Of a stretch of 64,000 bases of DNA, positions 1 to 9,065 are shown piece by piece. Under the pieces are notes generated by a model. The model did not search any database. It was given only the letters and a program-made list of their open reading frames with translations, and was not told the DNA's origin. How positions within the stretch are numbered: the stretch's first letter is position 1; the number at the start of each line of letters is the position of its first letter. The DNA is taken from NCBI GenBank assembly GCA_020353055.1, contig CP070686.1, positions 263,529 through 327,528 of the forward strand. Direction: 5' to 3'. The position numbers were made by a program, and so were the translations under genes. Source of the DNA: Caldifarciminota bacterium. GTDB lineage: Bacteria; Hydrothermota; Tepidihabitantia; SM23-42.

Positions 1-1379
1 AGATCCCCGGTCAACTCGGACCGGTTATCCCATACCAAAGTTATCCGTGCATCACCAGGAATCAATGTCAATCCCGGCGGCGGCGGCGGTCCGGGCACCA
101 GCCAGTTCATGTCGTGACATAACTGGGCCCAGTAGTCAACCAGAACCAACGCCGTATCGGGTCTGTAGTATATCTCCATCCAATTTGCGAATACCAGGGC
201 AAGTACTAGAGTGACTGTTGAGTCGGGCATGAGTTCAAAAGGACCGCTTGACTGCAGCCAGCGTTGGTCATCCGGGTCTGGAGGTACCGTGTCAAAAGGT
301 TCGTACACGCCGGTCCGGAAATTATATCCGGCTAGAGTAATGTATCGCTCATAATCCAGGTTGGGATCCACATTCAAGACGAAACGTTTGAGCGCGGTCA
401 TGCCGTGCTGAGGGATCTCAGAAGGATCGCGCCAGTCCTGCAAACCATCGTGATCAACGTCCCATGCAGTTGATGGCAGGTTATTCACAAAATAGACGCT
501 ATCCCTCTCGTACTGGTCCAGAATATCGTCACCGTCCTTATCTTCATTTTCAACCAGATCATAGGGGGTCCGTATGAGATCAAAGCCGACTACTCCGGGA
601 TACCAGGGCGGGGCGCCCGGCTCTTCCGTCTCCTGCCACTGATAAGCCAGATCATCAACATAGAATGAGTCGCCATCGATCACATACCACTTGCCTACAA
701 TACCAGACATTCGATCGTTTATATCTGCGCTTACTTCATAGCCAATATCATTATCTGCGCATATTCCGAGGTAAACATCCATCATCTTCGCCCCCGAGAC
801 ATTCTTTATTTCAAAGAGCAGATAAACAATATCCCGTAACGAGTTCAAATTCCAGGCATACACGCTCTGGTATACTTCAATGCCGATGGGCCTCGTGTCA
901 CCGGCAATATGGTAAAGAATATTAGAATCATTGTAAGCACACCAAGAATCCTGATGAGATAGCGGTCTATGCGGAGCCATCGGATAGGTCGCGGCCGGCG
1001 GCGGCCACATGTCGGGATAGAGATATATGACCGCTTCCGGGTCGCTCACTGACATACCGATGAGACCCGGCGCGAACTCACTCTCGCCACCGTGCGGACC
1101 GTAGCCGATGGTGACCAGGGTATCACCATTGATTGAATCCACCGCACCGACCCATAATCCGGCACCGTAGATGTAGTTCTGACCGGTCCCTATTGGCCAC
1201 CAGCAACCAGCATTGTTCCCGGTTTCGTCCTGTCCGAACTTACCGTAATTACTGATACACAATTCGACGTTGTTGACATTGTGCCTGAGGATCTGAAACT
1301 CCCGGCCTGTGTTGGTAGTTATCAAGGTCCTACCAAAGAGGCAGAATACTGTGCTTAGTAATACACATATTCCTTTCAT
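1..1379 (-). CDS. Secreted protein of unknown function, C-terminus cut by window edge
   Basis: An open frame on the minus strand starts at an ATG ending at 1379 and runs off the left edge without a stop (459 codons visible). A GGGGAG ribosome site lies about 6 bases before the ATG. The first residues (MKGICVLLSTVFCLFG) look like a Sec signal peptide. The rest has no transmembrane segment and is rich in Trp, Tyr, Asp and Pro, as in extracellular beta-rich proteins. Near residues 270-305 there are two Asp-rich stretches (DKDGDDILDQYE and DVDHDGLQDW) resembling thrombospondin type-3 calcium-binding repeats. A Pro run and a start like a fibronectin-III domain (ARITLVWDN) lie at the visible end. 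I do not recognise the family. Export to the surface or medium is inferred. The missing C-terminus could carry a sorting domain like the protein at 21073-22212. Confidence 0.75.
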   Translation of the reverse strand, partial: MKGICVLLSTVFCLFGRTLITTNTGREFQILRHNVNNVELCISNYGKFGQDETGNNAGCWWPIGTGQNYIYGAGLWVGAVDSINGDTLVTIGYGPHGGESEFAPGLIGMSVSDPEAVIYLYPDMWPPPAATYPMAPHRPLSHQDSWCAYNDSNILYHIAGDTRPIGIEVYQSVYAWNLNSLRDIVYLLFEIKNVSGAKMMDVYLGICADNDIGYEVSADINDRMSGIVGKWYVIDGDSFYVDDLAYQWQETEEPGAPPWYPGVVGFDLIRTPYDLVENEDKDGDDILDQYERDSVYFVNNLPSTAWDVDHDGLQDWRDPSEIPQHGMTALKRFVLNVDPNLDYERYITLAGYNFRTGVYEPFDTVPPDPDDQRWLQSSGPFELMPDSTVTLVLALVFANWMEIYYRPDTALVLVDYWAQLCHDMNWLVPGPPPPPGLTLIPGDARITLVWDNRSELTGD

Positions 1380-1548
1380 AGTCGCTCCCCATCTTATCAT
1401 AATGTCTTACTATCTGAGCAAGACCGCCGGGAATATGAAAACCCTTCTCGGGTGACTCAAGAACAAGATATTTCCCTTTCATACCAATACCCCGCCGGTC
1501 CTGCCCACGTTTCCTCTCCATAATATCTGCCTGCGCCCTCTATACTGT

Positions 1549-1554
1549 ATTATA
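1549..1554 (-). promoter_or_regulatory. Possible -10 box ahead of the secreted protein
   Basis: A perfect TATAAT on the minus strand lies between the regulator stop (1590) and the secreted protein start (1379). No convincing -35 hexamer sits 16-18 bases upstream. If used, it gives a leader of about 160 bases. The 210-base gap holds no other feature I can support. Confidence 0.25.
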
Positions 1555-1589
1555 AAGAGCGACTGTGAGAAATCTGTGAATTTTAGTGT

Positions 1590-4500
1590 TTAGCTGGTTG
1601 GAGGTGCTTTGGTGAGGGCGTTATAAACCTCCAGGGTCTCTTTTTGGGGTTCGGCTTTTAGTTCCTTTCTCAAGGCTTTCTTGAGTTCTTTGAAATCCTG
1701 CTCTATCTCGCCAAACCGGCCCAAGTTGGCAAGTACATGCATTAATCTACAATGATGCTTTTCGTCAAAGAAGTTCAATGATGTGAGTTTCTTACAGATA
1801 ATCAGAGCTTCGAGATATTCTCCAGCATTCTGGTACAAATCCAAAAGTATTACCAAACCTTCTTCATACTTGTACTGATACTGACGCCGCATCTGTTCAA
1901 CCCAGTCATCATACCAACCGGGCGCAAAACCGTCTTTATACACACTGATCATTCTTTCGAGCAACCTTATCTTTTCTGCCCTATCTTCGACATCTTTCGC
2001 ACTTTTCAACAAAGCCTCGAACTCATCGGTATCGAGATTTATCAAGGCACCCGATGCCATATGATATGTACCCTTGACCGAACATATCAGGTCGTCATCA
2101 ATGCCGAGGCTCGATCTCGTTATTTCCCTCACGTATTGTACTGCCTTACGCACACTACTACTACCCTTTTTGCTGGATACTTCAGACCAAAGAGTATCGA
2201 TGAGATGGTCACCGCTCACCTTTTCACCCTTGTACAAAAGGAGGTAGAAGAAGAGCCTCTTTGTCTTCGCTGTCCGCCACATTTCATCATCGATCGACTG
2301 ATCATCAATAAATACTTTTGGAACACCGAAAAAATATCCATCAATCCAGTGGATATCGAGTTTGGACTTTTTTATGATCGCCTTTATATACCCCTCTTCG
2401 ATACCGTCCGAGCGAATAGTTTGTATCATCCACTCATTCTCCTGCAGCTTCTTCAGCAATAAAAAATCATATCCCTTTTGGCGGCTTATTACTATTGCAT
2501 CACGCAAGAATTTACGGCTTTGGCGCGTATCATACTTAAGGTGAAACAGTTTGCTCAATTCCATGTCTATGAGGAATTGTTGGAAGATATCCCCGAATTT
2601 TTCGGCGAGATGTAGAGCCTCGGACAGAATATTCTCGGCATCCCCCAATCTATGTTGGGCTACTCTAATCCTCCCCTCAGTCAAATGAAAGGATATTGCT
2701 TCCGCATCATCACGTGATTTTCTCAACGACCATACTACGGAAATACACTTCTCGGCTTCGACAAGATCACCATCTGCTAGGTAGATTTTACACATTTCAT
2801 TCATTGCCATGACTCTCAACCGTTCAACACCGAGTTTATCAGCCAAATGCAGAGACTTGTTGACATATTCTCTCGCTTTTGCGAAATCTTTGGCTTCTTG
2901 ATATAACAGCCCGTAGCCGCTCCACAGAACAACCATCGACCACATATCATTGTACATACTGCACGTCTTCACACCCACGTCCAGTATCGACTTCGCTTCT
3001 GCTGTATGGCCAAGCAGAATACTCAATCTGGCAGCATTGAAAAATCCCGCACCGCAGAACGGAGAAAAATGCTCAGCCAGAATATTTTTTATTTTCGAGA
3101 GTTTTGCATAGGCTCCGTTCAAATTTCCCATTTTCCATTCGCTCATCGCCCAGTTGTTGAGGATACTCGCCTCGATATCTCCATATCCCTTGCGCTGCGC
3201 GATTCTATATGCCTGTTCGTAGTAGTGTACTGCCATGTGCAGATACTTACCGCCGAGTGCTGTATGCAACGAGCCGAGCGAATTAAGTATCGATGCCCTT
3301 GTCAAACTCGAACCTCGCGGGCATACGTTCAACGCATCCCGGTAATAACGCAAGGCCGAAATCAATTTTCCTTCAGTATAGCTGATGCCACCCAAAGCGT
3401 AAAGGACTTCCGCATACTTACGTTTTGCGCGGGGCATTTTTTTCAAGATTCCCCGCGCCCTCAGGATGGTTTGACGCGATTCGGCAAACCTTCCCAAAAT
3501 GGTCAAAGCGCGTGAATAGGTGATGAGAAGGTCATGATCCCGATTTCGGACTTTCACAGGGATCTGCTCTATATAACTACAGAGTACGTTGCTCCTGCCC
3601 TGTCCCGTATAGAGCGGACCGACTTTGATCAATATGTTGATCATTCTCTGGTACGCTCTTGCCTGCAAATAGAATGTGAGCGCTTCGTCATACTCACCTT
3701 TAGCAGAAGAAAAATCTGCTGCACGGAGGCAGATCGACTTTTTCCGCTTCACATCGATGAACTTACTGTAGAGAAAATCTCTGAATAGATGATGCAAGCG
3801 GTAACCATGCTCCGGTATTCTGACGACAAATGCATTGCGCCTGGCAAGTTCCTCAAACATAACCTTTGAATTCTTACGCCGGGTGGCACTGTCAAATAAT
3901 TCCGGGTTCAACCACTCAAACAACGAACAGTCGAGCAGGAACCTTCGTATACGCGCCGGTTCCTGGAAATAGATCTCCTGTGCGAAGTAGTTGAAAAGGC
4001 TCGCCTGTGATTGCAGATATCCACCGAACATTGTCTTCGTATGATCGGATGATGTTATCCCTTCAAGATAGGTTGCGGATTGAATCATCAACCTTAGGCT
4101 CACAGGCCAACCTTCAGAATACTTCTCAACCCACTCGAGATCCCTGGCTTTCAGAGGAATCGAATACGTCTTCTTGAAGAGTTTACCGATCTCTCCTTTG
4201 GTAAATCGTAATTGTTGTCCGGTCAATTCAAAAAATTCATCCCTCGCAGTCATCAAGGCAAAATATATATCCGGTTTTGAACGTGAAGTAATGATAAAAT
4301 GCAGATTTGCCGGCATATGTTTGAACAAAAAATCGAGTGCTCTGTCGACAGCAAGCGGAGGTTGTAGAGCATGATAATCCTCAAGGATGATATATATATC
4401 ATCCTTGAGGCACTCAACGAATTCGTTTATAAAGGTGCCGATGATAATGTCAGAATACCGCTGTGGCTGGTTGAATAGATGACGAAGATGTAAAACCTTT

Positions 4501-4796
4501 CCACCAAAAGATGGTTTGATCTTCTGTATTCCGGCAATAAGATATGAGAAAAAGACAGCGGGTTCGGCGTCCGTCTGTTCGAGATGATAATAGACCACTG
4601 GTTTTTTTGTCTTGGAGAGAAGATGTGATAACAAGGTCGTCTTGCCATACCCTGGCCCCGCGCACAAGAGTATGACTTTCTTGTCCATATTCCTGGACAT
4701 GATATTCAGCAGACGCTGTCGATGCAAAGTCTTGGTCTTTATTTCCGGAGGCTGCAGTTTACTAAGTAAAATTACACCATGTTCTTTCCCTTCCAT
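1590..4796 (-). CDS. MalT-like STAND ATPase with TPRs and C-terminal BTAD/SARP-type DNA-binding region
   Basis: This 1068-residue protein is a predicted transcription regulator. The N-terminus (LSKLQPP) matches the MalT/LuxR-type STAND start. It is followed by a Walker A (GPGYGKTT, about residues 48-55) and a Walker B-like IILEDYHAL near 135-143. MalT-family signatures ELTGQQLRFT and EGWPVSLRL follow. Residues about 400-800 are TPR-like helical repeats. The C-terminus carries no LuxR helix-turn-helix. Instead residues about 825-1068 form an OmpR-type winged helix (LFFYLLLYKG..VSGDHLIDTLW) plus a BTAD helical domain ending in KKALRKELKAEP. Such proteins bind ATP and an inducer, oligomerise and activate transcription; the inducer is unknown. 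It is divergent from priA, with a promoter whose -10 box ends 5 bases before the ATG. Its targets cannot be told from the sequence. Confidence 0.85.
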   Translation of the reverse strand: MEGKEHGVILLSKLQPPEIKTKTLHRQRLLNIMSRNMDKKVILLCAGPGYGKTTLLSHLLSKTKKPVVYYHLEQTDAEPAVFFSYLIAGIQKIKPSFGGKVLHLRHLFNQPQRYSDIIIGTFINEFVECLKDDIYIILEDYHALQPPLAVDRALDFLFKHMPANLHFIITSRSKPDIYFALMTARDEFFELTGQQLRFTKGEIGKLFKKTYSIPLKARDLEWVEKYSEGWPVSLRLMIQSATYLEGITSSDHTKTMFGGYLQSQASLFNYFAQEIYFQEPARIRRFLLDCSLFEWLNPELFDSATRRKNSKVMFEELARRNAFVVRIPEHGYRLHHLFRDFLYSKFIDVKRKKSICLRAADFSSAKGEYDEALTFYLQARAYQRMINILIKVGPLYTGQGRSNVLCSYIEQIPVKVRNRDHDLLITYSRALTILGRFAESRQTILRARGILKKMPRAKRKYAEVLYALGGISYTEGKLISALRYYRDALNVCPRGSSLTRASILNSLGSLHTALGGKYLHMAVHYYEQAYRIAQRKGYGDIEASILNNWAMSEWKMGNLNGAYAKLSKIKNILAEHFSPFCGAGFFNAARLSILLGHTAEAKSILDVGVKTCSMYNDMWSMVVLWSGYGLLYQEAKDFAKAREYVNKSLHLADKLGVERLRVMAMNEMCKIYLADGDLVEAEKCISVVWSLRKSRDDAEAISFHLTEGRIRVAQHRLGDAENILSEALHLAEKFGDIFQQFLIDMELSKLFHLKYDTRQSRKFLRDAIVISRQKGYDFLLLKKLQENEWMIQTIRSDGIEEGYIKAIIKKSKLDIHWIDGYFFGVPKVFIDDQSIDDEMWRTAKTKRLFFYLLLYKGEKVSGDHLIDTLWSEVSSKKGSSSVRKAVQYVREITRSSLGIDDDLICSVKGTYHMASGALINLDTDEFEALLKSAKDVEDRAEKIRLLERMISVYKDGFAPGWYDDWVEQMRRQYQYKYEEGLVILLDLYQNAGEYLEALIICKKLTSLNFFDEKHHCRLMHVLANLGRFGEIEQDFKELKKALRKELKAEPQKETLEVYNALTKAPPTS

Positions 4797-4801
4797 AAAA
4801 A

Positions 4802-4830
4802 ACTATAACTAACACCTTCCGAGTTGTCAA
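4802..4830 (-). promoter_or_regulatory. Promoter of the MalT/BTAD regulator, predicted leaderless
   Basis: On the minus strand TTGACA (4825-4830), a 17-base spacer and TATAGT (4802-4807). Only five bases (4801-4797) separate the -10 box from the ATG at 4796, so transcription should begin at or next to the start codon. No Shine-Dalgarno sequence is present. Confidence 0.7.
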
Positions 4831-4953
4831 GTACGGCGCTGACATACAGGCAACAGTGTTCCACACGGCTTTTCTCGTTTGAAGGTTTCGTAAGGCGAAT
4901 CGGACAAAGGTTTCTTTCATCACAACCGACGGCGTTAGAAGATCTCCATTATG

Positions 4954-4982
4954 TTGACACTACACGTGCAGGCTATTATAAT
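4954..4982 (+). promoter_or_regulatory. Consensus promoter of priA, predicted leaderless
   Basis: Perfect TTGACA (4954-4959), 17-base spacer and perfect TATAAT (4977-4982). The GTG start of priA is at 4988, five bases after the -10 box, where +1 is expected. Confidence 0.8.
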
Positions 4983-4987
4983 GAATC

Positions 4988-6964
4988 GTGAAGGTCGATA
5001 TTGCCGTTCCTAAAACCAGAGTAGACTTTCTCACTTATAACACATCGGAAGATCTCGACCCTGGTGATCTTGTACTAGTTCCGGTCAGAAAAAAAACCAA
5101 GTATGGCATTGTCATTAAGAAAAATTCTCAACGAGAAGTATCGGGCATCAGAAACGTACAAGAAACCCTGCAAAAAGAATTCATTTCTTCCAACTTGCTG
5201 ACCCTGTACAAATGGATGGCAGAGTACTATCTTACGTCTCTTGGAGAAATCTTAAAGGTCACCCTGCCGTCGAAGATCTTGAAAAAATACGAATTCGTGG
5301 AGACGAAAAAACTCGAACCGGCAAAGATTCGCGCACCTAAACCAAATTACTTTCAGAGCATTGCCATCAAAAAAATTGCCGAGGCGCTGGACAAAGATGC
5401 CTATGCAACCTTCCTCCTGCACGGCATAACCGGAAGCGGCAAAACAGAAGTCTATATCAGATGCGTCGAAAAAGTAATAAATAGTGAAGGCCGGGCCTTA
5501 GTCCTCGTCCCTGAAATATCCATGACCCCCCTGCTCTTCAAAAGATTTGAGGAGCGATTCCATGATAAGGTGGTTACGATCCATTCCACGCTATCTGGTA
5601 AAGACCGCCGGAAGATATGGCACGCAGTCAGGGACGGCAAATACAGCATCGTCATCGGACCACGCTCAACCGTCTTCATACCGGTACCCGACCTGAAGAT
5701 CATCATTGTCGATGAGGAACACGACCAGTCCTACAAAGAGCACACGCGCATGCCACACTACAATGCGCGCGATGTTGCCGTCACCCGCTGTCGGTTTGAG
5801 AATATCGTTGCCGTATTGGGGAGCGCTACTCCGCAGCTGGAATCCTATTACAACTCGCAGACCGGCAAGTACCAACTGCTTGACCTCAAAGAGCGGATCG
5901 ATGCCCGGCCGTTGCCAGAGATAGAGATTATAGATATCAGGGAAGAATCAAAACCATACATATCGCCACCGCTACAGTCACGTATCGAACAGACAATAGA
6001 GAATGGTGAACAGGCGATCATTTTTCTGAATCGACGGGGATTTGCTGCCAGTCTGATGTGCCCGTACTGCGGGTTCACAGCCAGGTGTAAGTTCTGCAAC
6101 CTACCACTCGTCTATCACAAACCTGAGAAAGACGAATCGGCATCATTATCGTGCCATATCTGTGGACACAGATCACCGGTACGGAGCACTTGTCCAAAAT
6201 GCAGCCGTGCTACGCTTCTGTACCGCGGGGCCGGTACGCAACGCATTGAGGAATTACTCAGACGGACGCTAAAAGAATTGAATATCAACGAAGAGAATCG
6301 TGATTCGCTGATCGTAAGGCTTGACCGGGATTCGGTGCGGCTCAAAGGGAACATGCACAACATTCTAAAGGCATTCGAACAGGGCAAAGCAAAGATTCTC
6401 CTCGGAACCCAGCTGGTGACAAAGGGATTCGATTTTCATGATGTCACTTTGGTCGGTATCGTGAACGCGGACATCGTTCTGCACTTACCCGATTTTCGGA
6501 GCGGAGAAAGAACCTTTCAGGTGCTGACGCAAGTCGCGGGGCGTTCAGGGAGAGGCAGCAAGCCGGGCAAGGTTCTTATCCAAACCTACCATCCTGAGCA
6601 GTACGGAGCGATATTTGGACAACTACAGAACTACGGACAATTCTATAGAAACGAACTCCAGCTCCGTCAGGAATTAGATTTTCCTCCATTCTCAAGGTTG
6701 ATCCTCATACGATTCAAAGGAACTGAGGAGAGCAGTGTTTGGAAAGAAGCTAAAAGAATTCACGCGTTGTTACAGAAAACGGGCGGTTTCGAAATATACG
6801 GACCCAATCGCTCGTTCTATTACAAAATAAGAAAACACTTCCGTGTATTTATTGTACTCAAACTACGTAAAGATTATCCTCATCGCAAGTTGAAATTTCT
6901 TCAGACATACAAAACGAGTAAATGCCTCATCGAAATCGACGTAGACCCTCTCGATGTATTTTAG
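4988..6964 (+). CDS. priA: Primosomal protein N' (replication restart helicase PriA)
   Basis: PriA is the superfamily 2 3'-to-5' helicase that recognises stalled forks and reloads the replisome. This 658-residue copy is shorter than the 732 residues of E. coli. After the N-terminal fork-binding region come Walker A GITGSGKTE (about 145-153), DEEH (about 241) and the helicase C-terminal signature (LVTKGFDF, QVAGRSGRG). The zinc-binding insert has the expected eight cysteines: CPYC, CKFC, CHIC and CPKC. The GTG start at 4988 begins MKVDIAVP, the usual PriA N-terminus, and fits the promoter ending at 4982. It is transcribed alone and converges on the gene at 6971. No terminator hairpin is visible in the 6-base gap. 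Confidence 0.95.
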   Translation: MKVDIAVPKTRVDFLTYNTSEDLDPGDLVLVPVRKKTKYGIVIKKNSQREVSGIRNVQETLQKEFISSNLLTLYKWMAEYYLTSLGEILKVTLPSKILKKYEFVETKKLEPAKIRAPKPNYFQSIAIKKIAEALDKDAYATFLLHGITGSGKTEVYIRCVEKVINSEGRALVLVPEISMTPLLFKRFEERFHDKVVTIHSTLSGKDRRKIWHAVRDGKYSIVIGPRSTVFIPVPDLKIIIVDEEHDQSYKEHTRMPHYNARDVAVTRCRFENIVAVLGSATPQLESYYNSQTGKYQLLDLKERIDARPLPEIEIIDIREESKPYISPPLQSRIEQTIENGEQAIIFLNRRGFAASLMCPYCGFTARCKFCNLPLVYHKPEKDESASLSCHICGHRSPVRSTCPKCSRATLLYRGAGTQRIEELLRRTLKELNINEENRDSLIVRLDRDSVRLKGNMHNILKAFEQGKAKILLGTQLVTKGFDFHDVTLVGIVNADIVLHLPDFRSGERTFQVLTQVAGRSGRGSKPGKVLIQTYHPEQYGAIFGQLQNYGQFYRNELQLRQELDFPPFSRLILIRFKGTEESSVWKEAKRIHALLQKTGGFEIYGPNRSFYYKIRKHFRVFIVLKLRKDYPHRKLKFLQTYKTSKCLIEIDVDPLDVF

Positions 6965-6970
6965 ATAACT

Positions 6971-9016
6971 TTAGAATATGGATTTAATTATTATTTGCAG
7001 GTCAGTTACGATCGATTGATTCTTTATGTAATATAGATTGTAGTAGTCTTTCTCTTTTTGCGTCAATGCTTGTTTTTTTTCCCTGATTTTCACCTGCACC
7101 AATCCTGTAAGTCCCGGTTTGTAAACGGGGTGGAATTTCCCAGGTTTAAAATCGATCATTTCCGAACCAACAAGGCTCAGATTCCCTCTAAGGACATTAA
7201 ACAAGAGAGGCATATTTCTCACGAAATGAAGTCCACCCTCATAGCGATATACATCGAATGATTTACCGGCAGCGCCAACGATCTTTCTCTTCTTTAATCG
7301 TCCGCCGACAAGAAAATTCAATAACAGAAGAGGTAAACTGACAAGGACAACAATCGCCGCAGCACCGAAATCGAATATACTCTTGATGATCAAATCCAGC
7401 GGGCTGGCAAAACCAGTAATGTCAAGCAACGGAACCGATTCTATGTCGTCGACCGACGACTTTGCAACAATATATTCAACTTCACGCGGCACGATACGGA
7501 AATTCACACCGCTGCCCTGGGCACGAATGATAGTTTCCAGGATCTGCGCGTTGGTGAGCCGATCCGAAGAAAATATTACTTCATCGACCCCCTCGACCCT
7601 GATGACATCCTTGATGCTGTCAATCGTTGCCAGCACTTCTGTGCCGTCAATTTCCTTACCGATACTCTGGGATTCAAAATCCACGAACCCGCAGATTTCG
7701 TAGTGCATATCGGGTCTCGACCTTAACTTCTCCAGTATTCTTTTACCCTCTTTCCCTGCGCCGATGATAATTGCACGTCGTAAACGCGATATCGGAGCCG
7801 TCTTTGAACCGGGGCCTGCAACTCGGTACACAATACGCCACAAAGCGGTAAGGATAAGAATCAGCAGAAAAGAAATAAGCACGATAATTCGTGAATACGC
7901 GAATTGTTTGAAAAAATAGGTAAATGTAGAATTGATGAGCAGACCAAAAATCGAACCCGCAATCACAGGTTTTAAATGAAAGCTTTTCTTGCCTCCGTAA
8001 GCCCGGAATATGTAAATGCTGCTTATCCAAACTAAGGCATATACAGGCAGGACAACATTGAAACGGGCGAGCGGGTAATATGGAAAACGTATCCTCATTG
8101 CCAGCAGCAGACTCGTCATGATGATAAGGAAATCCACGAATAGCGGCGCAATATTCTTGACCATTTGCCAGAAAAGTGCAATTATGGCCCTCACGTAGAT
8201 TCCAACAGTGAGTAATATTCTGAGCAGGAATGAATAGCGCCCCTCAAAGTGCTTACCAACGAAAATAAGCATTGCTGAATAGAACTTGGTGATAATCGAA
8301 AATTCACTTTTCTTACTACTCTCACCCTTATAATGTATCACTTTTGTCAAAGGAGTGTAAATCATCTTCCAACCCGCCCTCTTTATCCTGTAGGATAGAT
8401 CGATATCTTCACCGTACATGAAATAGTCCTCGTCAAAATCTCCAACCTCGTCAAGGACGCTCTTTCTTAGCATCATCAGTGAACCTGGGAGTACATCTAC
8501 CTCCGCCTCCACATCTGGATCAAGATAGGTAACATTGTATTTTCCGAACAAACGACTCTTCGGAAAAACCCTACTAAGTCCGACTATTCTACAAAATGCT
8601 ACCCATGGGGTCGGGAAACTCCTACGGCTGGCGATCTGAAAAGACCCATCTGGATTAAGTAGTTTGCAGCCTACTGCGCCGACGTCTTGATGTTCTTCCA
8701 GGTACTTATTGAGTACAAACAATGTATCTTCCTGGATCAGAGTATCAGGATTAAGAATGAGGACATATTTACCGTGCGCGAGTTTAAGTGCCTGATTGTT
8801 TGCGGCAGAAAACCCGACATTCGTGTTGTTCTCGATCAGGTGTACTTCCGGGAATTTCTTCTTTACCATTGCCTGGCTTCCGTCCACCGATGCATTATCT
8901 ACAACGAATATCTCGACATTCAAATTTCCACACGCACTATTAATGGCGATGAGGCACTGTTCGAGAAATGCTTTCACATTATAGTTAACTATAATGACGG
9001 AAAGGTCTTTCTTCAT
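6971..9016 (-). CDS. GT2 glycosyltransferase fused to a phosphoglycosyltransferase-like domain with a degenerate active site
   Basis: Residues 1-230 are a GT-A family 2 transferase (SVIIVNYN, DNASVDGS, NPDT, GEDIDLSYR), as in rhamnosyl-type transferases. Several membrane helices follow (about 260-400), then a Rossmann CoA_binding-like domain (AIIIGAGKEGKRI, about 415-520), then the fold of the bacterial sugar transferase family (about 545-682; FNVLRGNLSLVG, KPGLTGLVQV). Normally the last three parts form a WbaP/WcaJ-type enzyme that loads the first sugar on undecaprenyl phosphate. Here the Asp-Glu dyad expected just before FNVL is Arg-Asn (near 600), and roughly 25 residues between the YRYE region and this site are missing. 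Catalysis by this domain is doubtful, so GT2 may be the working half. Two ATGs are adjacent; the second, at 9016, fits the leaderless promoter. Confidence 0.8.
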   Translation of the reverse strand: MKKDLSVIIVNYNVKAFLEQCLIAINSACGNLNVEIFVVDNASVDGSQAMVKKKFPEVHLIENNTNVGFSAANNQALKLAHGKYVLILNPDTLIQEDTLFVLNKYLEEHQDVGAVGCKLLNPDGSFQIASRRSFPTPWVAFCRIVGLSRVFPKSRLFGKYNVTYLDPDVEAEVDVLPGSLMMLRKSVLDEVGDFDEDYFMYGEDIDLSYRIKRAGWKMIYTPLTKVIHYKGESSKKSEFSIITKFYSAMLIFVGKHFEGRYSFLLRILLTVGIYVRAIIALFWQMVKNIAPLFVDFLIIMTSLLLAMRIRFPYYPLARFNVVLPVYALVWISSIYIFRAYGGKKSFHLKPVIAGSIFGLLINSTFTYFFKQFAYSRIIVLISFLLILILTALWRIVYRVAGPGSKTAPISRLRRAIIIGAGKEGKRILEKLRSRPDMHYEICGFVDFESQSIGKEIDGTEVLATIDSIKDVIRVEGVDEVIFSSDRLTNAQILETIIRAQGSGVNFRIVPREVEYIVAKSSVDDIESVPLLDITGFASPLDLIIKSIFDFGAAAIVVLVSLPLLLLNFLVGGRLKKRKIVGAAGKSFDVYRYEGGLHFVRNMPLLFNVLRGNLSLVGSEMIDFKPGKFHPVYKPGLTGLVQVKIREKKQALTQKEKDYYNLYYIKNQSIVTDLQIIIKSIF

Positions 9017-9022
9017 CATGGA

Positions 9023-9050
9023 ATTATAGGTCAGCAGGAAATAATGTCAA
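9023..9050 (-). promoter_or_regulatory. Consensus promoter of the GT2 fusion gene, predicted leaderless
   Basis: Minus-strand TTGACA (9045-9050), 16-base spacer, TATAAT (9023-9028). The second ATG of the gene (9016-9014) lies six bases after the -10 box; the first is three bases after, too close to be inside the transcript. There is no Shine-Dalgarno sequence. Confidence 0.75.
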
Positions 9051-9065
9051 GAATGTAGCATGTTT

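Noticed and set aside
1330-1521. A 63-codon minus-strand frame overlapping the start of the secreted protein
   Set aside because: It overlaps the better-supported start at 1379, which has a signal peptide and a GGGGAG ribosome site, and it has no recognisable domain.
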